Assembly: GCF_002435945.1 (NCBI RefSeq)
Contig: NZ_DIXC01000074.1
Coordinates: 1-33,381 of the forward strand
Length of the DNA: 33,381 nucleotides
Direction: 5' to 3'
Source: Mesotoga sp. UBA6090
GTDB lineage: Bacteria; Thermotogota; Thermotogae; Petrotogales; Kosmotogaceae
Shown here: piece after piece, positions 9,015-17,069 of the stretch
Layout of the letters: every line of letters starts with the position of its first letter
How positions within the stretch are numbered: position 1 is the stretch's first letter
Made by a program: the position numbers and the translations under genes
The notes under the pieces: generated by a model
Seen by the model: only the letters and a program-made list of their open reading frames with translations
Databases searched by the model: none
What the model was told of the DNA's origin: nothing

Positions 9015-10413
9015 TGCTTTTGACCTCCAATGTTTGCTTATATAAGGAAAGATAGTTCTCAGCCGAGGCCTCCCAAGAGAAATCTTCTTTCATTGCGTTA
9101 CGCACGACCTCTCGCCAAGTATCGTCGTCGTTATAGACCTCAAGAGCCTTTTTCAGAGCCTCGAGAAGGCATTCGCCACTATAATCAACAAAACCGAAAC
9201 CATTGCCGTGGTCTGAAAGACCATACTCTTTCACAGTATCTGCCAGTCCACCCGTATATCTAACAACTGGAACAGTTCCATATCTCATTGAAAACATCTG
9301 ACCCAGGCCACAAGGCTCATATCTGGATGGCATCAAGAACAAATCTGCACCCGCATATATTTTTTGCGCAAGATCAAGATCGAAAGTAAGTCTCACAGCA
9401 ACTTTGTCGGGATAATTCTCTTGAAGGTCTTTGAACATCTTCTCGTACTTCTTATCTCCTGTTCCCAATACAACTAACTGGATTGGAAGCCTCATTAATT
9501 CGCCTCGAATCTCCTCTATGAGATCAAGCCCTTTCTGGTCTACTAGACGGGAAATGAGTCCAACGAGTGGTTCTCGATTCTTCGGAAGACCTACCAGCAA
9601 CTGCAGATTCGATTTATTTATTTTCTTCTTCTCGATACTATCAAGACCGTAGTTTACCCACAATCGAGTATCCTTCTCGGGATCGTACTCGGAGTAGTCG
9701 ATTCCATTTAGAATCCCAACTAGATCTCTGTTTCTTCTCGAAAGGACCTTTTCCAGGCCTGCTCCGTATTCTTCCGTCTGAATTTCATTGGCATACGTGG
9801 GGGATACGGTACTTAGCTTGTCAGAATATTCTAAACCCGCCTTCATGAAGTTGATGTTGTTCCCTGATGTGACGCCATTGAGGAAACGACTCTCAATACC
9901 TGAGAGTTGGAGGTATTTCCTGCCATAAGTACCTTGGTAAGCAAGATTGTGTACTGAAAAGACGGTTCTGCAATTTGCGTTGCCCTGCTTCAGATATACA
10001 GCCATCAAGCCTGTATGCCAGTCATTTAGGTGGACAATATCATAACCCCTATCAACAGCAAAACCTGCCGCGGCATCGGAAAAACTCATGGCCTGAAGCC
10101 CAAGATCCGATGCTCCATAGACTTCCTCGGAATTCATGAGATCGTCATTGCGCAGAAGAAAGACATCTACGTTGCCAAGTGGACGTGATTTCTTGTGGAG
10201 TTCAAAAGAGATTTCTCTCTTCAAGAACCTTGTCTTCCGGACTTCTCCAGTCTTTGAAGCTATATTCCTGTCTATGGACTTGTGGAATGGCATTAAAATA
10301 TCGATTTCTACCCCAAGATCTTTAAGATACTTTGGCAGAGCTCCAGCAACATCTGCAAGACCTCCGACTTTCGCGATTGGATAAACTTCGTATGAAACAA
10401 AAAGTACCTTCAT
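9007..10413 (-). CDS. glgA: Glycogen synthase (ADP-glucose type, GT5)
   Basis: GlgA extends alpha-1,4-glucan chains from ADP-glucose. The N-terminal KVGGLADVAGALP motif (Lys15 onward), which binds the nucleotide sugar, is intact. The GT-B C-terminal domain carries VGLISRLVDQKGLDLI, the LPxRYEPCGLGQMFSMRYG nucleotide-diphosphate loop with its catalytic Glu, and TGGLADTV. The length (468 aa) is typical. A GAGGTGATTGA leader gives a good ribosome site for the ATG at 10413. glgC and branching-enzyme genes are not in the window. Confidence 0.96.
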   Translation of the reverse strand: MKVLFVSYEVYPIAKVGGLADVAGALPKYLKDLGVEIDILMPFHKSIDRNIASKTGEVRKTRFLKREISFELHKKSRPLGNVDVFLLRNDDLMNSEEVYGASDLGLQAMSFSDAAAGFAVDRGYDIVHLNDWHTGLMAVYLKQGNANCRTVFSVHNLAYQGTYGRKYLQLSGIESRFLNGVTSGNNINFMKAGLEYSDKLSTVSPTYANEIQTEEYGAGLEKVLSRRNRDLVGILNGIDYSEYDPEKDTRLWVNYGLDSIEKKKINKSNLQLLVGLPKNREPLVGLISRLVDQKGLDLIEEIRGELMRLPIQLVVLGTGDKKYEKMFKDLQENYPDKVAVRLTFDLDLAQKIYAGADLFLMPSRYEPCGLGQMFSMRYGTVPVVRYTGGLADTVKEYGLSDHGNGFGFVDYSGECLLEALKKALEVYNDDDTWREVVRNAMKEDFSWEASAENYLSLYKQTLEVKSNA

Positions 10414-10417
10414 TCAA

Positions 10418-11038
10418 TCACCTCTTGAATAACGGCAGGTCGTGAGAGAAGATGACAGTATCGACTCTTTCGAAGTAATCAGTAACGAAAGCTGCCGCTG
10501 CATCTGATCTCATACCTTTACGCATTTCGTGATAGTGAATCTGTCTGGTGCACACATCACCACAAATAAAAACTTTACCATGATTTTCCGTTTCAAGGAA
10601 GAAGGAAACATGATCTCGGGAATGATACGGAGATTCGAGAACATCAATGGCTCCCATAATCTTCTCACCACCACTGAATGTGTCGACTCTTTTCCATGAA
10701 TCAATGATTTTTAGATACATTGATCCTACTATAGGGCCGAAAGAACCATAGTCCCTGCTCTTATAATTGACGTGCAAATGAATTGTCGCATTGGGGAAGA
10801 ATATGCTATTGAATGCGTGATCTAGATGAAAATGAGTCAACATTATGTCGGTAATAGTATCCGGGGAAAGGCCCAGAGAAGCTAATCTTTCTTCCAGAAT
10901 CTTAATTGAAGGAAACCCGCCGGGGTCGACGAGTATTTTTTTGTCATTTTCCACAAGCAAAGCGCAACTACTTGTAGGGGCATCCACCATTCCCGGCACA
11001 TAGACGATACTGCCGGGAAAGAGGAGATTCAAGTCCAA
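10418..11038 (-). CDS. MBL-fold metal-dependent hydrolase
   Basis: A metallo-beta-lactamase superfamily hydrolase of 206 residues. The dinuclear metal motif THFHLDH (HxHxDH) is complete. A later histidine in SPYHSRDHVSFFLE, the bridging aspartate in VFICGDV, and a terminal His in FSHDLPLF complete the expected ligand set. The substrate is unknown; the fold covers thioester hydrolases, lactonases and others. The probable start is TTG at 11036-11038, one base after the uppP stop, with GAGGAG about 9 bases upstream. It sits between uppP and glgA, which says little about its substrate. Confidence 0.9.
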   Translation of the reverse strand: MDLNLLFPGSIVYVPGMVDAPTSSCALLVENDKKILVDPGGFPSIKILEERLASLGLSPDTITDIMLTHFHLDHAFNSIFFPNATIHLHVNYKSRDYGSFGPIVGSMYLKIIDSWKRVDTFSGGEKIMGAIDVLESPYHSRDHVSFFLETENHGKVFICGDVCTRQIHYHEMRKGMRSDAAAAFVTDYFERVDTVIFSHDLPLFKR

Positions 11039-11039
11039 G

Positions 11040-11828
11040 TCACATCACTCCTCGAAAAATCAATCCAATCGTCCCTATAATTATACAGTATATGCCAAAG
11101 AATCTCAGACGGCGCTTCAAAACAAGTTTTTTGAGGAGCCATAGTCCAACTATCCCCATAAGGAAGGCGAGAAGAGATGCTAACAGAACAGTTGAAAGAG
11201 GAAGACTTACTCTCGAAATCTCGAGAATGCCGGCTCCGAAAGTTACCGGAAGACTCAGAAGGAATGAGAACCTAACTGCATCACTTCTCATCATTCCAAT
11301 GAGTAGAGCGCCAAATATTGTCAGGCCGCTCCTGGATATTCCCGGAGCTATTGCAGCAGCTTGAAAAATTCCAATCGACAGCGCGCCCGCAACAGACAGG
11401 TCAAGAATTCTTCTGTCACCTTTGAATCTATCAGAAATGAATAGTGCAACAGCCGTAACAAAAAGCATGATCGAAGTGAAGGCAACATCAGAAAAGAGAG
11501 ATTTAATTTCATCCTCCAGCAAGAACCCCGCCAAAACCGCAGGTAGCGTTGCTATGAGAAGCAGCAAAATGTATTTGATCGACGAACTTCTTTTTTCCGG
11601 CCTGCTTAGACCAGTTAAGATCGCCCACAGATCTTTGAATGTAAACAACAGAACAGCAAAAAAAGTAGCAAGATGCAAGACAGCAAAAAAGGCAGCCTTC
11701 GATTCGGTGTCAAGTGGTACGTTTAGAAAACTGGAGAAGATTGTGAGATGCCCGGATGAAGAAACGGGAAGAAACTCCGTTGCTCCTTGCACTACTCCTA
11801 GCAAGAGGTAACTGGCAAATTCAGACAC
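11040..11828 (-). CDS. uppP: Undecaprenyl-diphosphatase UppP (BacA)
   Basis: An integral membrane phosphatase that converts undecaprenyl diphosphate to the monophosphate carrier lipid used in cell-wall precursor transport. The two family motifs are clear: GVVQGATEFLPVSSSGHL at the N-terminus and PGISRSGLTIFGALLIG in the middle. About seven or eight hydrophobic segments cover most of the 262 residues. The GTG start at 11826-11828 has GAGGAGGG 5 bases upstream and overlaps the CBS-ACT gene by 8 bases. Confidence 0.96.
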   Translation of the reverse strand: MSEFASYLLLGVVQGATEFLPVSSSGHLTIFSSFLNVPLDTESKAAFFAVLHLATFFAVLLFTFKDLWAILTGLSRPEKRSSSIKYILLLLIATLPAVLAGFLLEDEIKSLFSDVAFTSIMLFVTAVALFISDRFKGDRRILDLSVAGALSIGIFQAAAIAPGISRSGLTIFGALLIGMMRSDAVRFSFLLSLPVTFGAGILEISRVSLPLSTVLLASLLAFLMGIVGLWLLKKLVLKRRLRFFGIYCIIIGTIGLIFRGVM

Positions 11829-12435
11829 TGAAACCCTCCTCTTCGCTTATACTTTCGAACGGAATCCCTTGTTCTTGAAGGATTTCGGCTATCATACTTA
11901 TGTCAGACTCGTCGGTTCTTATCACGACACGCCTGGAATCTTCGCTTTCCGATGCCGACGTGATTATAGAAAGAATGTTTACTTCTCTTTCAGCAAGGAA
12001 GTCCACAACATCTCTAAGAGCACCGGGTTTGTCATCCAAAACGATTGAAATCCTTGTCCCTGGTTTGTCCATAGCAGTGAATTCCATCAAACCTTCAAGA
12101 ATCTCGAAGACTCCTATTGCCCCAACAACCACAAAATCATCATTCACAACGGGAAGAATATAGTCGTGACTCTCAATCAGCATCAGAGCCGCATCTTCAA
12201 TAAAGTCCGAATCTCGACAGTAAAAAACAGGTTCACTGATGACTTCTGAAAGCAACCCGGGAATATCTCTCTCCGAAATCTCATCTAGTCGTGCAATCCC
12301 AGATAATCTCCCCTCCTTGTCTACCGAAATGATAGTTGTCAATCCAATTTTCTTAGTTTCGGTAAGGATTTCCTTAAGACTTCTGTTCTCATCGAAAACG
12401 GGATAGGTCCTGTTTGTCCACTTATCAATATTCAT
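11821..12435 (-). CDS. CBS-CBS-ACT domain protein (AcuB-like)
   Basis: A 204-residue probable ligand-binding regulator. Two CBS domains occupy residues about 1-120 (signatures TTIISVDKEGRLSGIARLDEI and YILPVVNDDFVVVGAIGVFEIL). An ACT domain follows (residues about 127-200: RISIVLDDKPGALRDVVDFLAEREVNILSI). The same order is found in AcuB-like proteins of Firmicutes. CBS pairs usually bind adenine nucleotides and ACT domains bind amino acids, but the ligand and target here cannot be deduced. It is the first gene of the long minus-strand run down to secA. Its ATG has an AGAGGCGGT site, and a divergent promoter region lies upstream. Confidence 0.9.
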   Translation of the reverse strand: MNIDKWTNRTYPVFDENRSLKEILTETKKIGLTTIISVDKEGRLSGIARLDEISERDIPGLLSEVISEPVFYCRDSDFIEDAALMLIESHDYILPVVNDDFVVVGAIGVFEILEGLMEFTAMDKPGTRISIVLDDKPGALRDVVDFLAEREVNILSIITSASESEDSRRVVIRTDESDISMIAEILQEQGIPFESISEEEGFSV

Positions 12436-12534
12436 GAAACCGCCTCTTTCCCAACTGAAGACTTTTATTTATTCAAGCAAACACCTATAATTGTAACAAC
12501 ATATATCAATGCACTGCATTCGGGAGGTGCCTCA
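12436..12534. promoter_or_regulatory. Divergent promoter region, CBS-ACT operon / HD gene
   Basis: This is the intergenic region between two divergent genes. On the plus strand a perfect TATAAT lies at 12486-12491, about 43 bases before the HD gene GTG; its -35 (12463-12468, ttttat) is poor. On the minus strand an extended -10, TGTTACAAT, lies at 12490-12498 and would start transcripts about 48 bases before the CBS-ACT ATG. The two -10 boxes overlap in the shared sequence TATAATTGTA. The ribosome site of the HD gene, GGGAGGTG, lies close to its start. Promoter calls are by consensus match only. Confidence 0.55.
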
Positions 12535-13665
12535 GTGTTTCAAGGATACGTGAAACTTCTGGAACTGGCAACAAATCTCTTCACTATGTATAGATGGAAC
12601 AACACACCGACTCTACTCAGGACCAACGAGGCCGAGAACGCCTTCATCTCGGCCCAGTACTGTCTGCTAATGTCCGAGATGGCCGGCCTCAACGGTCTTC
12701 ATATCGACGACAAAAAACTATTTCAGAGGCTTGTTCTCAAAGAACTCCCAAAATGCGTTCTCTCCGACATCTCTGTGGACACAAAGGTACTGATCAAGTC
12801 GCTTTCACCTGACAAGTGGAACGATGTCTTCTCAAGAACGGTGGAGGAAATAGTTCAGTACCTTCCTGACGATAGACACGATCCTTTCTACCTTTCGATG
12901 GTTCACTCAAAAGACGATACAATCGAAGGCAAAATAATCCAGACCGGAGACCTTCTCTCCGCCAAACTCGAAGCCGGCATCCATGCCAGATATTTTCCTG
13001 ACTTCTTCAGCAGACCGCTGAAAGACCTGGAGCAACGGATAGAAACCTTCAGAAGCTTTGAACCGTATCGTCTAATAGCTGACGCTGAGTGGCTAGAACG
13101 CTACACAAATGCCTTGATAGTTCTGCTGCGGGCCGTCCGCTGGAACAGACTGAACAGAAACGTACCGACCACCGTTGCCGCTCATTCATTCTACGTTACA
13201 ATAACGGCGTACATTCTCTCCTGTATGGAGGAGGAAAATGGCAACGTGATTAATCCGGTTGAATCCGTTAAACTAGCTCTTCTACATGATATTCCAGAAA
13301 GCATGACAGGTGACATAATCACTCCAACGAAGAAAAAAGTCCCGGGCTTCGAGGAAGTGATAGCTCAAGTTGAGGAACGAATGGTAACCGAAAATCTGCT
13401 AGCCGGAATGCCAGATAGACTTATCAAAGAGCTTAAATACAGAATGCTGGATCCATTTGAATCTCATGAAGGTAGACTCGTGTGGGCAGCCGACCAATTT
13501 GCTGCGACAGTAGAATGCCTTATGGAAATTCGTTCGGGAAACACTCAGTATGCCTTCAGAGATGCAATGAACAGGATGCTTGATGACCTATCAAAGTCTG
13601 ACCTCGAGAGCGTTCAGTCCCTTACCCAATCATTCAGATGGAGTCTAGATTGGACGGGACGATAG
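12535..13665 (+). CDS. Tandem YfbR-like HD-domain protein, second half catalytic
   Basis: A 376-residue protein made of two related halves, offset by about 182 residues. The second half (201-370) has a full HD signature: His217 (TVAAHSFY), His251-Asp252 (LALLHDIPESMTGDI) and Asp320 (VWAADQFAATVE). Their spacing of 34, 1 and 68 residues is like that of YfbR 5'-deoxynucleotidases. The first half (about 19-181) aligns well (RWN at 20-22 with RWN at 202-204; SDI with GDI) but carries Asn35, Lys69 and Glu70 in place of H, H and D, and keeps only Asp139. A role in nucleotide dephosphorylation is inferred from the family. The GTG start has GGGAGGTG 6 bases upstream. The gene stands alone between divergent and convergent neighbours. 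Confidence 0.88.
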   Translation: MFQGYVKLLELATNLFTMYRWNNTPTLLRTNEAENAFISAQYCLLMSEMAGLNGLHIDDKKLFQRLVLKELPKCVLSDISVDTKVLIKSLSPDKWNDVFSRTVEEIVQYLPDDRHDPFYLSMVHSKDDTIEGKIIQTGDLLSAKLEAGIHARYFPDFFSRPLKDLEQRIETFRSFEPYRLIADAEWLERYTNALIVLLRAVRWNRLNRNVPTTVAAHSFYVTITAYILSCMEEENGNVINPVESVKLALLHDIPESMTGDIITPTKKKVPGFEEVIAQVEERMVTENLLAGMPDRLIKELKYRMLDPFESHEGRLVWAADQFAATVECLMEIRSGNTQYAFRDAMNRMLDDLSKSDLESVQSLTQSFRWSLDWTGR

Positions 13666-14823
13666 TCAAAGCGTCTTCAGAAATCTGTCAAATCTGTCTA
13701 GTCCCTCTCTAAGTTCTTCGGTTGAACTCGAAAACGACATTCTTATGAACCCTTCGTAGCTGAATGCACTTCCAGGAACCATTCCGACCTTCTGCTCTTC
13801 AAGAAGGCCGATTGCAAAATCATTTGAGTTCTTGAACCTTCCTCCAAGAAAAGATCTAATATCTATGAAAACATAGAAGGCTCCAGCAGGCTTGCTGAAC
13901 TTCAATCCAATTTGGCCCAGCTTTGAGACTACGTAATCTCTCCTCTTCCGAAACTCTTCTACCATCGAAGACGTGTCGACTTCAAAAGCCTTCACGGCGG
14001 CGTACTGAGCCATTGTGTTGACATTCGAGGAAAGGTGGCTTTGAATCTTCGAAATCGCCCTGGTCACCTCCATCGATGTTGCGGAATAGCCAATTCTCCA
14101 GCCCGTCATTGCATAAGTTTTTGAGAAAGCGTTAATCACCGCAGTCCTCTCTTTCATACCCTCAATCGAGGCAATAGAGAAATGTGGTGCATCAAACACG
14201 AGCTTCTCATACACTTCATCGGAAATAACAAAAAGATCTCTTTCTATGCAGAGATTACCCAGGTCTCGAAGAAACTCTTCGGGATATATAGCTCCGGTCG
14301 GGTTGTTTGGAGAGTTTATAATTATTGCGCGTGTCTTATCGGTAATTGCTTTTTCAATTTCAGAGATTTCGGGCACAAAACCCTTTTCGATTCTTGCCGG
14401 AACAACTGCAGGTACACCACCGCACAGGAGAATTTGAGCCTCATAGCTTACCCAGGCAGGAGAAACAATAACCACTTCATCACCCACGTTCAACAAGGCT
14501 TTAAGCACGTTATAAATCGCTTGCTTCCCCCCGTTTGAAACCACAATTTCCTCAGGTGAGTAGTTAAGACCGTTATCCTTCCGAAGTTTCACAGTGATCG
14601 CCTTTCTTAACTCATCAATTCCAGAGGCATTTGTGTACTTCGTTTTCCCCTCATTCAAGGCTTTGATCGCTGCATCAACAATAGGCCGAGGAGTAGGGAA
14701 ATCAGGTTCCCCGGCAGTTAATTTCACGACATTCTCTCCTGATTTTGCAAGGTCCAGGGCCTTCTTGTTAAATTCAAGTGTGGCCGAGGGCGTTACAGAA
14801 GAGACAAAGTGCGACAAATCCAT
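13666..14823 (-). CDS. aspC: Aspartate aminotransferase (class I PLP fold)
   Basis: A fold-type I aminotransferase, 385 residues, of the thermostable aspartate aminotransferase group. It swaps the amino group between aspartate or another amino acid and 2-oxoglutarate. Seen are the N-terminal KLTAGEPDFPTPRPIVDAA substrate-binding segment, NSPNNPTGA, SDEVYEKLVF, and the PLP-lysine in NAFSKTYAMTGWRIGY. The conserved arginine in the C-terminal FIRMSFSSS binds the substrate carboxylate. I chose the ATG at 14823 because GGAGGTG lies 5 bases upstream; a longer frame adds eight residues without support. Exact amino-acid preference is uncertain. Its stop abuts the stop of the convergent HD gene with no gap. 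Confidence 0.93.
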   Translation of the reverse strand: MDLSHFVSSVTPSATLEFNKKALDLAKSGENVVKLTAGEPDFPTPRPIVDAAIKALNEGKTKYTNASGIDELRKAITVKLRKDNGLNYSPEEIVVSNGGKQAIYNVLKALLNVGDEVVIVSPAWVSYEAQILLCGGVPAVVPARIEKGFVPEISEIEKAITDKTRAIIINSPNNPTGAIYPEEFLRDLGNLCIERDLFVISDEVYEKLVFDAPHFSIASIEGMKERTAVINAFSKTYAMTGWRIGYSATSMEVTRAISKIQSHLSSNVNTMAQYAAVKAFEVDTSSMVEEFRKRRDYVVSKLGQIGLKFSKPAGAFYVFIDIRSFLGGRFKNSNDFAIGLLEEQKVGMVPGSAFSYEGFIRMSFSSSTEELREGLDRFDRFLKTL

Positions 14824-14862
14824 CAAAGCACCTCCGCAGTTATGCAATCAGTGTTTTAGAAT

Positions 14863-15504
14863 TCAGATCTTGTTTATTATCTCCAGAACGACCAGTGCGA
14901 AATCGTTCAGGCTATCCTTTTTGCAGAGCCTCGCGCCAGCTTCTCTCTTTCTCTTTCCATTTACCAGTGAAGATCCCACAGCCATGACAATTTCCGTCAT
15001 CCCGTATTCCAGCTTTTCAATAAACTCAATCCTGAAACTAGGTATGACATCTCTGATGGCAGCAACGGTAGACTCTACAATCGCCATGTATTTCTCGTCA
15101 TCGCCAACATCAACTATGGAAGAACCCTCAAGCTCTTTTCCCTCATAATCTAGGATTACAGTGATATCGAGCCGCCTTATCGTAGCTTTTGTTTCAAGAC
15201 TGGTAAGTTGGAAGTTGTACCCTTGGACTTCTTCCTTCTGGTAAGGTCTTATTACCGAAGCCTCTTCTTCATCGCCGGAATCAAGAGATATCTGTGCGAT
15301 AGAGACTATCTTTCTATCAATCTTGATCCCGCTCGAAGCGAAGATTGCTGTTTCGATGTCTCTAACTAATTGTTTTGCCGGTTTGGAAATGTCTGCCAGA
15401 ACATGAATTTCGACCATTTCTCCGCTCTCATCGTAAACGATTCGTGCGCTGTGAACCCCCGGCAGTTTCGAAACGACGTTGTCGACTGCTAGCTTGCTAG
15501 GCAT
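14863..15504 (-). CDS. Conserved-looking hypothetical protein, 213 aa, two-domain alpha/beta
   Basis: I do not recognise this protein. The first 80 residues look like a small ferredoxin-like alpha/beta unit (VVSKLPGVHSARIVYDESG, then IHVLADISKPAKQLVRDIE and a IVSIAQI strand). The second half (about 100-213) has repeated strand-helix-strand units ending in a helix with ALVVLEIINKI, with some likeness to small-molecule sensing domains such as ACT or the LeuA regulatory domain; that likeness is speculative. No signal peptide is present. The ATG at 15502-15504 is preferred over a GTG eight codons earlier because GAGGGGG lies 8 bases upstream. It sits between a small membrane protein and aatA. Confidence 0.8.
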   Translation of the reverse strand: MPSKLAVDNVVSKLPGVHSARIVYDESGEMVEIHVLADISKPAKQLVRDIETAIFASSGIKIDRKIVSIAQISLDSGDEEEASVIRPYQKEEVQGYNFQLTSLETKATIRRLDITVILDYEGKELEGSSIVDVGDDEKYMAIVESTVAAIRDVIPSFRIEFIEKLEYGMTEIVMAVGSSLVNGKRKREAGARLCKKDSLNDFALVVLEIINKI

Positions 15505-15524
15505 TTCATCAACCCCCTCGACCT

Positions 15525-15737
15525 TCACAAAATCAATGCAAACAACAAAGACAGAGCAAGAAACCCTCCCGCTGCAACAAGGGAATACCAGCCTTTCTTA
15601 TCATAAGGTTTGTAATCTTCTGGCTTCACTTCGCTTTTTGGCTTGCGCACCTTTTTCGTACCAATCTCAAAGAAAATCAATGATAGAAATAGCGCACCCA
15701 TTGCTATAACAAAAAAAGCATTAGAAACGAATTCCAT
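15525..15737 (-). CDS. Small membrane protein, 70 aa, two transmembrane segments
   Basis: An unrecognised protein with a hydrophobic N-terminal segment (residues about 4-24), a basic and acidic loop (KKVRKPKSEVKPEDYKP, about 27-45), and a second hydrophobic segment to the end (LVAAGGFLALSLLFALIL). It probably forms a hairpin in the membrane with a charged connecting loop. The ATG at 15735-15737 has GGGGGT upstream and lies 4 bases after the comB stop. The gene overlaps or abuts the following 213-aa gene region, so it is a coupled operon member. A longer in-frame start at 15764 would overlap comB. Confidence 0.75.
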   Translation of the reverse strand: MEFVSNAFFVIAMGALFLSLIFFEIGTKKVRKPKSEVKPEDYKPYDKKGWYSLVAAGGFLALSLLFALIL

Positions 15738-15741
15738 CGAA

Positions 15742-16443
15742 CTACCCCCGCACGAATCCATCATCCCGCCAAAACGGGATCAGGTCGTACAAATTGATTT
15801 TAGCACAAAATCTTACGTCTTCATAAAAACCAAGAGAGAGAAGTCTCTTCGCATGAACTCCATTCTCCACAATGAAACTCTCCAGATTATCCTTGACAGC
15901 TTCATAAAGTACTGAGGCAATTCTACAGCTGTCATTGCAATGGCTGATTTCTAGCTGAGAAACGAGAGCCCCCGCCAGTAAAGTGTCTTCCAGTGAAGGA
16001 TCGCCGTCGGTACCTGCGCACTGTAACTCTATTCTCCCACTTTCCTTTTTCAGCAGACTACCAACGCTTCTCAGATTTAGAAAAGAAGCAAGTATTACTT
16101 TTCTTGCCTTCTTTGATCTTGAAACCGCAACGGTTCCGTTGGTTGTAGTTATCACCAATTCCTTCCCTTCAATAATCTCTCTGGAGAGCTCGCATGGGGA
16201 ATTACCAAGATCAAAACCTTCAATCCTTGTTGACCCTCTTTCGCCACCTATAAGCACTTCAGAGTTGCCCTCCCTGTATTTCTTTGCTTCTTCAACTGAA
16301 AGCACAGGCACTATCTTCTTAGCTCCGAAATGCAGCGCAGCCGTTATAGTGCTGGTAGCTCTAAGTACATCAATCACTACTGCAACGTCAGTCTCCTCGT
16401 TGAGCAAGCGTGGTAGAAGGTTAACTCTCACTTCCATTGCCAC
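15742..16443 (-). CDS. comB: ComB family 2-phosphosulfolactate phosphatase-like protein
   Basis: ComB removes phosphate from 2-phosphosulfolactate in the coenzyme M pathway of methanogens, and homologues are also found in many bacteria. The 233-residue product has the family motifs VVIDVLRATSTITAAL, LIGGERGSTRIEGFDLGNSP, and ITTTNGTVAVSRSKKA, then CAGTDGDPSLEDTLLAGALV. The likely start is GTG at 16441-16443, one base overlapping the upstream stop (TAGTG) and 6 bases after GGAGGA; an ATG two codons later is also possible. No other coenzyme M genes are nearby, so the true substrate in this organism is open. It is coupled to a histidine phosphatase, which is suggestive but not proof of shared work. 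Confidence 0.9.
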   Translation of the reverse strand: MAMEVRVNLLPRLLNEETDVAVVIDVLRATSTITAALHFGAKKIVPVLSVEEAKKYREGNSEVLIGGERGSTRIEGFDLGNSPCELSREIIEGKELVITTTNGTVAVSRSKKARKVILASFLNLRSVGSLLKKESGRIELQCAGTDGDPSLEDTLLAGALVSQLEISHCNDSCRIASVLYEAVKDNLESFIVENGVHAKRLLSLGFYEDVRFCAKINLYDLIPFWRDDGFVRG

Positions 16444-17054
16444 TAGTAATCCTCCAGATGTCGCCACAGATTCAGCTCAAGAACTCTACTTTCTGCTCCT
16501 TCAGCTCTAATTGAGGACACTGAGCAATTGTGAACTGAAAGTCGATAGTGATTCTCAAGCGGCAGCCCCATCGCATGACAGAGGGCAGTTCTAATCAGCA
16601 GTGCGTGAGAGACGACAATTACTTGCTTTCCTGCAAAATTAGAAGAGAGATACCTTAAAAATTCAATTGCTCTTCTCTGAACTGCGCCCAGCGGTTCTGT
16701 GTCTGGAATGTCAGCCCATGGGTCCTTACGCCAGTACTCAATCAGCTTTCCAAAACTCTCGAAAGCCTCACTAATGCAAAGGCCGTTCCAAAGGCCAACA
16801 TCTGCTTCACGAAGAACAGGGTTGACGACTGGAGATTTGCCCAGATGGAGACCAATGATTTCAGCAGTCTCTCTTGCTCTTATTAGGTCACTGGAAAAGA
16901 CCGCCGCCGCATTGGGAATTAGTCCCTTGAGAAACCTGCCCGTCTTCTCGGCTTGTCCTCTACCTCTCTCTGACAAGGGAATATCTGATCTTCCTTGCCA
17001 GCGGTTGCTGTTGTTCCATTCAGTCTCCCCATGCCTCACAAAGTAGATCTCCAT
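16443..17054 (-). CDS. Histidine phosphatase family protein (phosphoglycerate-mutase-like)
   Basis: A 203-residue branch-1 histidine phosphatase. The phospho-histidine is His8 in YFVRHGETEWN, followed by RWQGRSDIPLSERGRGQA, SSDLIRARETAEI (arginine pocket), the acid in LREADVGLWNG, and the second catalytic His in VIVVSHALLIRTALC. This group includes CobC-type alpha-ribazole phosphatases, sugar-phosphate phosphatases and PhoE; the substrate is not evident. The ATG at 17052-17054 is chosen because GGAGGA lies 4 bases upstream; the neighbouring ATG one codon earlier would be too close. The gap to dnaE is 15 bases. Confidence 0.92.
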   Translation of the reverse strand: MEIYFVRHGETEWNNSNRWQGRSDIPLSERGRGQAEKTGRFLKGLIPNAAAVFSSDLIRARETAEIIGLHLGKSPVVNPVLREADVGLWNGLCISEAFESFGKLIEYWRKDPWADIPDTEPLGAVQRRAIEFLRYLSSNFAGKQVIVVSHALLIRTALCHAMGLPLENHYRLSVHNCSVSSIRAEGAESRVLELNLWRHLEDY

Positions 17055-17069
17055 CATTTCCTCCAATCT

